Shown here: positions 1 to 5,348 of the stretch, in pieces
Position numbering within the stretch: position 1 is the first letter of the stretch
Layout: each line of letters begins with the position of its first letter
Assembly: GCA_040904405.1 (NCBI GenBank)
Contig: JBBDTK010000030.1
Span: 1 to 10,540 of the forward strand
DNA from: VRUE01 sp040904405
Lineage (GTDB): Bacteria > Actinomycetota > Thermoleophilia > Solirubrobacterales > 70-9
Direction: 5' to 3'
DNA: 10,540 bases
Notes under the pieces: model-generated
What the model was told of the DNA's origin: nothing
What the model saw: the letters and a program-made list of their open reading frames with translations, nothing else
Databases searched by the model: none
Made by a program: the position numbers and the translations under genes

Positions 1-59
1 CCTTGCCCCGCTTGGTCCGGCACTCGCCAGCCGCACACGCGGGTTTCCGGATAGTCACT

Positions 60-65
60 TATACT
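60..65 (+). promoter_or_regulatory. Candidate -10 box of the panCDB promoter
   Basis: TATACT matches the bacterial -10 consensus at five of six positions and stands out in GC-rich surroundings, 36 bases before the panC start. I see no convincing -35 box at the expected distance. The first 101 bases of the window hold nothing else I can support; an upstream gene may end or begin outside the window. Confidence 0.4.
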
Positions 66-101
66 TTGCGCAGGCCGTGACCCGTCCGGGCATGGACCAT
101 C

Positions 102-1088
102 ATGAACCTCGCATTGACCGAACCGACGCATGCAAGGGCAGGCGCGAACCTCGTTCGCGCCAGGAACGAGCTGCGCGCCGCGCTCGCCGCGCCTCGCCGC
201 GAGTGCGCCTCGATCGGCCTGGTGCCGACGATGGGCGGCCTGCACGAGGGCCATCTGTCGCTGCTGCGCGCCGCCCGGGCTGAGTGCCACGTCGTCGTCA
301 TGAGCCTCTTCGTCAACCCGGCCCAGTTCGGCCCCGGCGAGGACCTCGAGCGTTACCCGCGCGACGAGCAGCGCGACCTGGCGCTCGCCGCCGAAGCCGG
401 CGTCGACCTCGTCTACGCGCCGCCGGTGGAGGAGGTCTACCCGCCAGGCTTCTCAACGCAGGTCGAGGTGGAGGGGCTTACCGAGGTGCTCTGCGGCGAT
501 CCCTCGCGGCGCGGCCCGGGCCACTTCCACGGCGTCACCACGGTCGTCGCCAAGCTCTTCAACGCGGTCGGGCCCGATGTCGCCTACTTCGGCCAGAAGG
601 ACGCGCAGCAGGTGGCCGCGATCCGTCGCATGGTCCGCGACCTCGACATCCCGCTGCGGATCGAGGCGCTGCCGATCGTGCGCGAGCCCGACGGCCTGGC
701 GATGAGCTCGCGCAACGCCTATCTGGAGCCGCCCGAGCGCGAGCGGGCGACGGCGCTCTGGCGCGCGCTCGCGCTCGCCGAGCGGGTCGCCCGCGAGGGC
801 TCGCTCTCCGCCGCGCTCGAGGCCGCGCGCGGTGAGCTGGCCGCGGCCGGGGTCGAGCCCGAGTACCTGGAGGCGCGCGACCCCGACGAGCTGACGCCGG
901 TCGCCGAACTGGGCGACGGCCCGGTCCTGATCGCCGTCGCCGCCACGGTCAGCGGCGCCCGCCTGATCGACAACGTCCTGGTCGACCCGGACCACTTTCC
1001 CGACAACGGCAACCCAGGCCGAGTTCGAATCCAGCGTCGAGTGCCGACACTGGATGCGAGCTCGCCGAGCACGGAGGCAGGCAACTGA
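102..1088 (+). CDS. panC: Pantothenate synthetase (pantoate--beta-alanine ligase)
   Basis: Cytoplasmic enzyme that joins pantoate and beta-alanine with ATP to give pantothenate, the last step of the vitamin B5 pathway. The 328-residue product shows the family signatures in order: PTMGGLHEGH at about 42-51 with the HxGH nucleotide-binding motif, FVNPAQF at about 70, YFGQKDAQQ at 162-170, and MSSRN at 201-205 (the KMSKS-like loop). These are decisive for the family. The protein is longer than the usual 280 or so residues. It has about 15 extra residues at the N terminus and a low-complexity polar tail of about 35 residues after the normal end near RLIDN. An ATG at 92 lies in another frame; ATG 102 has only a weak GGAC upstream. 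The stop overlaps the panD start by one base (TGATG), and panB follows, so the three genes form a biosynthetic operon. The C-terminal tail also carries the RBS for panD, which may explain part of its retention. Confidence 0.96.
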   Translation: MNLALTEPTHARAGANLVRARNELRAALAAPRRECASIGLVPTMGGLHEGHLSLLRAARAECHVVVMSLFVNPAQFGPGEDLERYPRDEQRDLALAAEAGVDLVYAPPVEEVYPPGFSTQVEVEGLTEVLCGDPSRRGPGHFHGVTTVVAKLFNAVGPDVAYFGQKDAQQVAAIRRMVRDLDIPLRIEALPIVREPDGLAMSSRNAYLEPPERERATALWRALALAERVAREGSLSAALEAARGELAAAGVEPEYLEARDPDELTPVAELGDGPVLIAVAATVSGARLIDNVLVDPDHFPDNGNPGRVRIQRRVPTLDASSPSTEAGN

Positions 1089-1468
1089 TGCAGAGGCAGA
1101 TGCTGAAGTCGAAGATCCACCGGGCGACGGTGACCGACTGCGACGTCGACTACGTCGGCAGCATCACGGTCGACACCGAGCTGATGGCGGCCGCCGACCT
1201 GATCGCCAACGAGCAGGTCCACGTCTGGGACATCGACAACGGCGCCCGTTTCGTCACCTACGTGATCGACGGCGAGCCCGGCTCCGGCACGATCCAGGTC
1301 AACGGCGCCGCCGCCCACCTGACCCGGCCCGGCGACAAGGTGATCGTCGCCTCCTTCGGCGCCTACGACGAGAGCGACCTCGAGGCCTACTCGCCGGTGG
1401 TCGTCCACGTCGACGAGCGCAACGCGATCGGCGCCGTCGACAGCCGTCCCGAGGTGCTGCTCTCATGA
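1088..1468 (+). CDS. panD: Aspartate 1-decarboxylase (pyruvoyl enzyme)
   Basis: Converts L-aspartate to beta-alanine, the second substrate of PanC. The 126-residue product is of normal family length. It carries the self-cleavage site YVGS with Gly24-Ser25, the same numbering as the E. coli enzyme. Ser25 becomes the catalytic pyruvoyl group after cleavage into a short beta chain and a longer alpha chain. Lys9 and His11 in LKSKIHR and Tyr22 are at the expected conserved places. That numbering fixes the start at ATG 1088 rather than the internal Met5. A GGAGG at 1073-1077, inside the end of panC, is a good ribosome-binding site. The gene overlaps panC by one base and panB by four (ATGA), so translation of all three is probably coupled and gives balanced output of the pathway. 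Confidence 0.96.
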   Translation: MQRQMLKSKIHRATVTDCDVDYVGSITVDTELMAAADLIANEQVHVWDIDNGARFVTYVIDGEPGSGTIQVNGAAAHLTRPGDKVIVASFGAYDESDLEAYSPVVVHVDERNAIGAVDSRPEVLLS

Positions 1469-2400
1469 GCGCTGGCGGACAGTCCCACACCGCGCCATCC
1501 CCGGCCGAGCGGCCGCCGGTGACGCTGCCGCGGCTGGCCGAGATGAAGGCCGCGGGCGAGCCGATCGCGATGGTCACCGCCTACGACTACCCCTCGGCGA
1601 CGGTCGCCGAGGAGGCCGGGGCCGACATCGTCCTGGTCGGCGACTCGGCGGCGATGGTGGTGCTCGGCTACCCCGGCACCGAGCCGGTCTCGATCGAGGA
1701 GATGATCGTGCTCGGCAAGGCGGTGCGGCGCGGGCTGAAGACGCCGCTGATGGTCGGCGACATGCCGATGGGCAGTTACGAGGAGAGCAACGAGCTGGCC
1801 GTCCGCAACGCGCAGCGGCTGGTCAAGGAGACCGGCTGTCAGACGGTCAAGCTGGAGGCGGGGGGGACCTCGGTCGAGCGGGCACGGGCGATCGTCCGCG
1901 CCGGCATCCCGACGATGGGCCACATCGGGCTGACCCCCCAGACCGCGACCGCCCTCGGCGGCTACAAGGCGCAGGGCAAGACCGCCCAGAGCGCGATCAA
2001 GCTCTGCGAGGAGGCGCTGGCGCTGCAGTCGGTCGGCTGCTTCGCGATCGTCTTCGAGGCGGTCCCGGCAGCGATCGCCGAGGCGATCGTCGCCAAGCTC
2101 GAGGTGCCGACGATCGGGATCGGCGCCGGCCCGGCGACCTCGGGCCAGGTGCTCGTCTTCCACGACCTGCTCGGCATCACCACCGGCCACACGGCGAAGT
2201 TCGTCAAGCGCTACGCCGACGTGCACGGGGCGATGCTGGACGGGGCCCGCACCTACGTCGAGGAGGTGCGCTCGCGCCACTTCCCCGAACCCGACCACGT
2301 CTACAGCGTCGAGCCGGCCGAGCTGGCGGAGTTCAGGCGCTACCTCGACCAGGAGAGCCTCGCCTCGAAGCAAGCCTGGGACTGGGAGCCGCTCCCTTAA
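1465..2400 (+). CDS. panB: 3-methyl-2-oxobutanoate hydroxymethyltransferase
   Basis: First committed step of pantoate synthesis: transfers a hydroxymethyl group from 5,10-methylene-tetrahydrofolate to alpha-ketoisovalerate to give ketopantoate. The 311-residue product has the TIM-barrel family motifs: TAYDY at 38-42, VGDS with metal-binding Asp60, VGDMPMGSY with the second metal-binding Asp99, VKLEAG with Lys129, MGHIGLTPQ at about 151-159, FEAVP with catalytic Glu198, and IGIGAG near the C-terminal part of the barrel. It is longer than the typical 260-280 residues: about 18 loose residues precede the barrel and roughly 35 follow the usual end. The reading frame is open upstream to an ATG at 1054, but that stretch overlaps panD. 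ATG 1465 gives the 4-bp ATGA overlap with panD and a GAGG at 1451-1454. Pantoate still needs a ketopantoate reductase, which is not in this window. Confidence 0.96.
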   Translation: MSAGGQSHTAPSPAERPPVTLPRLAEMKAAGEPIAMVTAYDYPSATVAEEAGADIVLVGDSAAMVVLGYPGTEPVSIEEMIVLGKAVRRGLKTPLMVGDMPMGSYEESNELAVRNAQRLVKETGCQTVKLEAGGTSVERARAIVRAGIPTMGHIGLTPQTATALGGYKAQGKTAQSAIKLCEEALALQSVGCFAIVFEAVPAAIAEAIVAKLEVPTIGIGAGPATSGQVLVFHDLLGITTGHTAKFVKRYADVHGAMLDGARTYVEEVRSRHFPEPDHVYSVEPAELAEFRRYLDQESLASKQAWDWEPLP

Positions 2401-2406
2401 GGGCCG

Positions 2407-2437
2407 TATCCAGGGGTGCGATTTCCCTACCGGGATA
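2407..2437 (+). terminator. Hairpin just after panB, possible weak terminator
   Basis: Seven bases past the panB stop, TATCCAGGG (2407-2415) can pair with CCCT (2425-2428) plus GGATA (2433-2437), giving nine base pairs with a four-base bulge and a nine-base loop. There is no downstream T run, so this is not a classical intrinsic terminator. It could be a Rho-assisted end, an mRNA 3' stabiliser, or nothing. Confidence 0.25.
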
Positions 2438-2444
2438 GGTCCTA

Positions 2445-2623
2445 AGCCGGGATGGCGGGCGTCGGTGCGCGGGACGCACCCACGGATGACGCGTCTGGCC
2501 GGCGCATTGCACCCCCCACCTCCTCACGAATAGCTCTGCTATTCGCTCGTCGGCGTGCGGCGCACTGCATGGCCAGCCGCGCCCCCGCGGGCACGCTCAC
2601 TTCCGACGACCGCCATCCCGGCT
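2445..2623. repeat. 179-bp imperfect palindrome with terminal inverted repeats (MITE-like)
   Basis: The left arm 2445-2465 is the reverse complement of the right arm 2603-2623 at 20 of 21 positions, the only mismatch being G2459 against A2609. The symmetry continues inward about nearly the same centre, near 2535: CTGGCC at 2495-2500 pairs with GGCCAG at 2571-2576, and a perfect 8-bp stem CGAATAGC/GCTATTCG with a TCT loop sits at 2527-2545. Local side hairpins also occur: GGTGCG/CGCACC at 2464-2480 and the palindrome CCCGCGGG at 2584-2591. CTA lies directly outside both ends (2442-2444 and 2624-2626), as a short target duplication would. No convincing protein is encoded. The structure is seen directly. 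That it is a small non-autonomous transposable element, rather than a REP-like or RNA-forming repeat, is inference. Confidence 0.6.
2527..2545. repeat. Perfect 8-bp central hairpin of the palindromic element
   Basis: CGAATAGC and GCTATTCG are exact reverse complements separated by TCT. The stem is AT-richer than its surroundings and sits at the symmetry centre of the larger palindrome. It is not followed by a T run, so I do not call it a terminator. Confidence 0.6.
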
Positions 2624-2624
2624 C

Positions 2625-2630
2625 TAATCT
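2625..2630 (+). promoter_or_regulatory. Candidate -10 box for the glycosylase gene
   Basis: TAATCT fits the actinobacterial TANNNT pattern. It ends eight bases before ATG 2639, the spacing expected if transcription starts at or next to the ATG and the mRNA is leaderless. No Shine-Dalgarno sequence precedes that ATG. A weak TTCCGA at 2601-2606, at the right-arm edge of the palindromic element, is at a plausible -35 distance of 18 bases. Confidence 0.35.
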
Positions 2631-2638
2631 TTGTGGCG

Positions 2639-3313
2639 ATGACGGCTGCGGAGCGGCGTTCCAAGTTGGTCGAGCTGTTCGAGGAAGTCAAGACCTGCAC
2701 GAAATGCCCGCTGCACGAGACGCGGACCAAGGCGGTCTTCGGGGCCGGCGACGCCGATGCCGGGCTGATGTTCGTCGGCGAGGCGCCGGGGGCCGACGAG
2801 GATAGGCAGGGGCTGCCCTTCGTCGGCCGCGCCGGGCAGCTGCTCAACCAGCTGCTGGAGGGGATCGGGCTCTCGCGCTCCGACGTCTTCATCGCCAACG
2901 TGCTGAAGAGCCGCCCGCCCGAAAACCGCGACCCGCAGCCGCAGGAGATCGAGGCCTGCCGTCCCTACCTGTTCGAGCAGGTGCGGCTGATCGAGCCGAC
3001 GGTGGTCTGCACCCTGGGCAACTTCGCGACCAAGCTGCTGAGCGGCAACCCGGCCGGGATCACACGGGTGCGGGGGGCGCCGCAGGTACACGACCTGGGC
3101 GGCCGCGCCGTCTTCCTGCTGCCGCTCTTCCATCCGGCGGCAGCGTTGCGGACCGCCGCGGTCAAGGAGCAGCTGCGGGCCGACTTCGAGCTGCTGCCGG
3201 GACTGCTCGCCGGGCCGCCGCCCGGCGCGGCGGAGCCGCAGGAGGAGATCGAAGAGGCGCCCGCCCCCGGGCCGCCGCAGCCGCCCGCCGACCAGCTCGA
3301 CATGTTCGGTTGA
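2639..3313 (+). CDS. Family 4 uracil-DNA glycosylase with C-terminal clamp motif
   Basis: Removes uracil from DNA, starting base-excision repair of deaminated cytosine. The 224-residue product has the four cysteines of the family's 4Fe-4S cluster: C20 and C23 in TCTKCP, C107 in EACRP, C124 in VVCTLG. It also has the active-site motif GEAPG at 47-51, PFVGRAGQLL at 60-69, NVLKSRPPENRDP at 87-99, and the HPAAALR motif that contributes the uracil-contacting His. After the catalytic domain comes a Pro/Glu/Ala-rich, probably disordered linker (about 195-217) ending in QLDMF at 219-223. This closely resembles the bacterial sliding-clamp (DnaN) binding consensus QLxLF. The frame is open to an ATG at 2555, but that extension would be coded by the palindromic element and is not family-like, so I place the start at ATG 2639. 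The stop overlaps the tsaE start by four bases (TTGA). Confidence 0.93.
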   Translation: MTAAERRSKLVELFEEVKTCTKCPLHETRTKAVFGAGDADAGLMFVGEAPGADEDRQGLPFVGRAGQLLNQLLEGIGLSRSDVFIANVLKSRPPENRDPQPQEIEACRPYLFEQVRLIEPTVVCTLGNFATKLLSGNPAGITRVRGAPQVHDLGGRAVFLLPLFHPAAALRTAAVKEQLRADFELLPGLLAGPPPGAAEPQEEIEEAPAPGPPQPPADQLDMFG

Positions 3314-3753
3314 GCGGCGCGGTGGAGACCGTGCGGACCGGCTCCGCGGCGGAGACCGAAGCGCTCGGGGCCCGCCTCGGCGAGCGGCTCGGGCCGGGCG
3401 ACGTGGTCGTCGTCAGCGGTGAGCTCGGGGCCGGCAAGACGACGCTGATCCGCGGCGCCTGCCGGGCGCTGGGGGTCGAGGGGCCGGTCACCTCGCCGAC
3501 CTTCACGATCGGCCAGCGCTACCGCGGCCGGCTGCCGGTGTCCCACCTCGACCTCTACCGGCTCGGCGGGCTGCAGGACGAGGACCCGGCCCTGCTCGAG
3601 GACTACCTCGACCCCGCTTCGGTGGCCTTCGTCGAGTGGCCGGCGGTGGCCGAGCCGGAGCTCGCGGGCCGCCGCGCGCTCGAGCTGCGACTCCGTCACG
3701 CCGGCGGGGACCAGCGCGAAGTCGAGATCCGCGCCGCATCGGCCCGGCAATAG
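3310..3753 (+). CDS. tsaE: tRNA t6A synthesis ATPase TsaE
   Basis: Small P-loop ATPase that works with TsaB and TsaD to transfer the threonylcarbamoyl group to A37 of ANN-decoding tRNAs. In the 147-residue product the Walker A motif GELGAGKT is at 37-44, the SPTFT switch-like motif at 62-66, HLDLYRL at 79-85, and FVEWP (the conserved E-W-P) near 109-113. The length is normal for the family. The start is TTG 3310, giving a TTGA overlap with the glycosylase stop. GTG 3322 is a possible alternative that would trim four residues. No clear RBS precedes it, so coupled translation with the upstream gene is likely. Its partners tsaB and tsaD lie about 0.5 and 1.6 kb downstream, separated from it by a secreted-protein gene. 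Confidence 0.95.
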   Translation: MSGAVETVRTGSAAETEALGARLGERLGPGDVVVVSGELGAGKTTLIRGACRALGVEGPVTSPTFTIGQRYRGRLPVSHLDLYRLGGLQDEDPALLEDYLDPASVAFVEWPAVAEPELAGRRALELRLRHAGGDQREVEIRAASARQ

Positions 3754-3778
3754 GCGTGTTTCGGGTGGGGACGCTCTG

Positions 3779-3784
3779 TAGCAT
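3779..3784 (+). promoter_or_regulatory. Candidate internal promoter -10 box before the secreted-protein gene
   Basis: TAGCAT (TANNNT type) lies in the 67-base gap between tsaE and the next gene, 36 bases before its ATG, with a weak GTTTCG region upstream. Together with the strong GGGAGGG ribosome-binding site at 3805-3811 it suggests separate transcription of the next gene and whatever follows it. Confidence 0.3.
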
Positions 3785-3820
3785 CGCCATCGACACGCAA
3801 TCGAGGGAGGGAAGCGCCGT

Positions 3821-4198
3821 ATGAAGGGACTGAAGAGGCTGGCGGCGATCGGGCTGGGAGCGGCGCTCCTGGCCAGCGTGTTGCCGGCCAGCGCGCAGGG
3901 AGCCGCCTTCAGGCACTACGTCGCCTGCGGGCTCTCGCAGAAGGCGAAACCCGCGCACGTCTGCAAGAAGCCGCGCAAGAAGGGCGCCTTCTTCCGCAGC
4001 AACCGCGCCGATGTCTTCTACAGCGTCTGCGTCCGCTTCCCGACCAAGAGAAACCTCTGCGCGCCCAGGCAGGAAGCGGTCCGCGGCACCCTCTACGTCA
4101 ACAAGATCACCACCAACATCCCCGGCAGGCACCGGGTGACCTGGTTCGTCAAAGGCAAGCGGGTCGGCCTCTTCAACTTCTTCGTCCCGCGGCGCTGA
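3821..4198 (+). CDS. Small secreted four-cysteine protein, function unknown
   Basis: I do not recognise a named function. The 125-residue product begins with a clear Sec signal peptide: basic MKGLKR, a hydrophobic core from about 7 to 22, and an Ala-Ser-Ala cleavage site at 23-25. The mature part of about 100 residues is very basic (many Lys and Arg). It has exactly four cysteines (C36, C48, C70, C80), which could form two disulfides. Its C-terminal half alternates hydrophobic residues (GTLYVNKI, RVTWFVKGKRVG, FNFFV), suggesting a compact beta-strand fold outside the membrane. There is no lipobox, no second membrane segment and no enzyme motif. ATG 3821 is fixed by the signal peptide and by the GGAGG at 3806-3810. 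Its stop overlaps the proposed CTG start of tsaB by four bases (CTGA), so its translation probably drives tsaB. This is odd for an exported protein inside a tRNA-modification operon. Confidence 0.85.
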   Translation: MKGLKRLAAIGLGAALLASVLPASAQGAAFRHYVACGLSQKAKPAHVCKKPRKKGAFFRSNRADVFYSVCVRFPTKRNLCAPRQEAVRGTLYVNKITTNIPGRHRVTWFVKGKRVGLFNFFVPRR

Positions 4199-4899
4199 CC
4201 GTCCTCGGCTTCGATACGGCCGGCGGCGACACCTCGGTCTGCGCGCTCGCCGAGGGAGAGGTCCTGCACGAGTCGCTGGTCGGCCCCTCCGAGCGCAGCG
4301 CGCCGCTGCACACGGCGGCTCTGCTGGGGGAGGTCGAAGCCGCGGTCGCGGCGGCAGGGGGTTGGGGGGCGATCGAGCGGATCGCGGTCGGGATCGGCCC
4401 CGGCACCTTCACCGGGCTGCGGATCGGGATCGCCACCGCGCGGGCGCTCGCCTTTGCCCGCGGCCTGCCGCTGAGCGGCGTCGGCACGCTCGACACGCTC
4501 GCCCGCGGCCTCGGCGAGGCGGCCGGCGAGCGCCGGCGGCTGGCCGTGCTCGACGCTCGCCGCGGCGAGGTTTTCGCCGCCTGCTATTCCGTCGCCGGCG
4601 AGCAGCTCTGGGGGCCGCTGGTCTGCCCGCCCGAGGCGCTGGCCGAGCGGCTCGGAGCGGCGCAGGCGACGCTGGCCGCCGGTTCGGGCGCGGTAGGATT
4701 CCGGCAGCATTTGACGATTCGGGGCGTCGAGATCCCGGACGATGCCGACCCTGTGCACAGGATCGCCGCGCGGCACGCCTGCGCTCTCGCGGCGGCCGCG
4801 CCGAGCGAGGACGACTCCGCTTCCGTCGCACCGATCTACCTGAGGCCCCCCGACGCGGAGCGGTGGCGTGAGCGAGACTCTCTCCAAAAAGCCGGTTGA
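4195..4899 (+). CDS. tsaB: tRNA t6A synthesis protein TsaB, apparent CTG start
   Basis: ASKHA-fold partner that dimerises with TsaD in the threonylcarbamoyl-transfer complex; it is thought to be structural rather than catalytic. Read from CTG 4195 the product is 234 residues, a normal length. It begins (M)TVLGFDTAGGDTS, the expected TsaB N terminus, and the hallmark GPGTFTGLRIG lies at 68-78, followed by TARALA and a GVGTLDTLA segment. The frame contains no ATG, GTG or TTG between the tsaE stop (3751-3753) and GTG 4546. Starting at 4546 would discard the whole N-terminal domain including the hallmark motif. CTG 4195 overlaps the preceding stop as CTGA, parallel to the ATGA and TTGA junctions elsewhere in this window, so I infer a coupled CUG start. 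A sequencing error removing a normal start is the alternative. The C terminus overlaps rimI by 32 bases. Confidence 0.88.
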   Translation: MTVLGFDTAGGDTSVCALAEGEVLHESLVGPSERSAPLHTAALLGEVEAAVAAAGGWGAIERIAVGIGPGTFTGLRIGIATARALAFARGLPLSGVGTLDTLARGLGEAAGERRRLAVLDARRGEVFAACYSVAGEQLWGPLVCPPEALAERLGAAQATLAAGSGAVGFRQHLTIRGVEIPDDADPVHRIAARHACALAAAAPSEDDSASVAPIYLRPPDAERWRERDSLQKAG

Positions 4900-5338
4900 G
4901 CTGAGCGAGGAGCCGCCGTTGCGGCGGCTCGCCTACAGCGACCTGCCGGCGGTGATCTCGATCGAGCGGCGCTCCTTCCCGGCGCCCTGGTCGCTGGCGA
5001 TGTTCGTGCTCGAGCTCTCCAAGCCGTCGGGGATCTGCCTCGCCGCGAGCAGGGGCGACGCCCTGGTCGGCTACCTCGTCTGCTCGCGCTACGACCGCGT
5101 CTGGCACCTGATGAACGTCGCGGTGGCGCCGGAGCAGCGCCGCCGCGGGGTCGCCAGCCGCCTGGTCGAGCGCCTGGTCGAGGAGTCGGGGGGCGAGCTG
5201 CCCTTCACGCTCGAGGTCCGCCTCTCCAACCGCGAGGCGATCGCGATGTACGAAAAGCTGGGCTTCCGCTCGGCTGGAGTTCGTCCTCGCTACTACCAGG
5301 ACAACGGCGAGGACGCCCTGATCATGTGGATGGACTGA
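4868..5338 (+). CDS. rimI: GNAT N-acetyltransferase, RimI type
   Basis: Acetyl-CoA-dependent N-terminal acetyltransferase; E. coli RimI modifies ribosomal protein S18, and actinobacterial relatives have broader substrates. The 156-residue product has a GNAT fold in order: LRRLAYSDLPAVISIE at the start of the domain, W41 in the FPAPWS motif, the acetyl-CoA pyrophosphate loop QRRRGVA at 90-96 after the NVAVAP strand, FTLEVRLSN with the conserved Glu, and AIAMYEKLGF with the conserved Tyr near the C terminus. The start is GTG 4868, supported by GGAG at 4857-4860 with seven bases of spacing. It lies 32 bases inside tsaB. Position between tsaB and tsaD is the classical context of rimI and makes this assignment safer than GNAT homology alone. 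The substrate in this organism is not known from the sequence. Confidence 0.92.
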   Translation: MSETLSKKPVELSEEPPLRRLAYSDLPAVISIERRSFPAPWSLAMFVLELSKPSGICLAASRGDALVGYLVCSRYDRVWHLMNVAVAPEQRRRGVASRLVERLVEESGGELPFTLEVRLSNREAIAMYEKLGFRSAGVRPRYYQDNGEDALIMWMD

Positions 5339-5348
5339 GGGTCGGCCA

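Noticed and set aside
1020..1036. GTTCGAATCC resembles a tRNA T-loop
   Set aside because: The flanking bases do not form a 5-bp T stem, and no anticodon arm or acceptor stem is present. It is the coding end of panC.
1054..1464. Upstream extension of the panB frame to ATG 1054
   Set aside because: It would lie entirely over panD in another frame and encodes Arg-rich nonsense. ATG 1465 has the ATGA overlap and matches the family length better.
1387..2373. 328-codon minus-strand open frame opposite panB
   Set aside because: It is an antisense shadow; panB itself is intact and well conserved on the + strand.
2527..2545. Central hairpin considered as an intrinsic terminator for panCDB
   Set aside because: There is no T run after the stem, it is over 120 bases past the panB stop, and it lies at the centre of a larger symmetrical element.
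2501..2569. Near-direct repeat GGCGCAyTGCA at 2501-2511 and 2559-2569, considered as a CRISPR or iteron unit
   Set aside because: There are only two copies, both inside the palindromic element at mirror positions, so they are part of that structure. There is no array.
2555..2638. Longer start of the glycosylase at ATG 2555
   Set aside because: The 28 extra residues would be encoded by the right half of the palindromic element and are not family-like. ATG 2639 gives the expected N terminus and a plausible leaderless promoter.
2452..2805. 117-codon + strand open frame across the palindromic element
   Set aside because: It starts inside the repeat and runs out of frame into the glycosylase gene. 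There are no recognisable features and no RBS.
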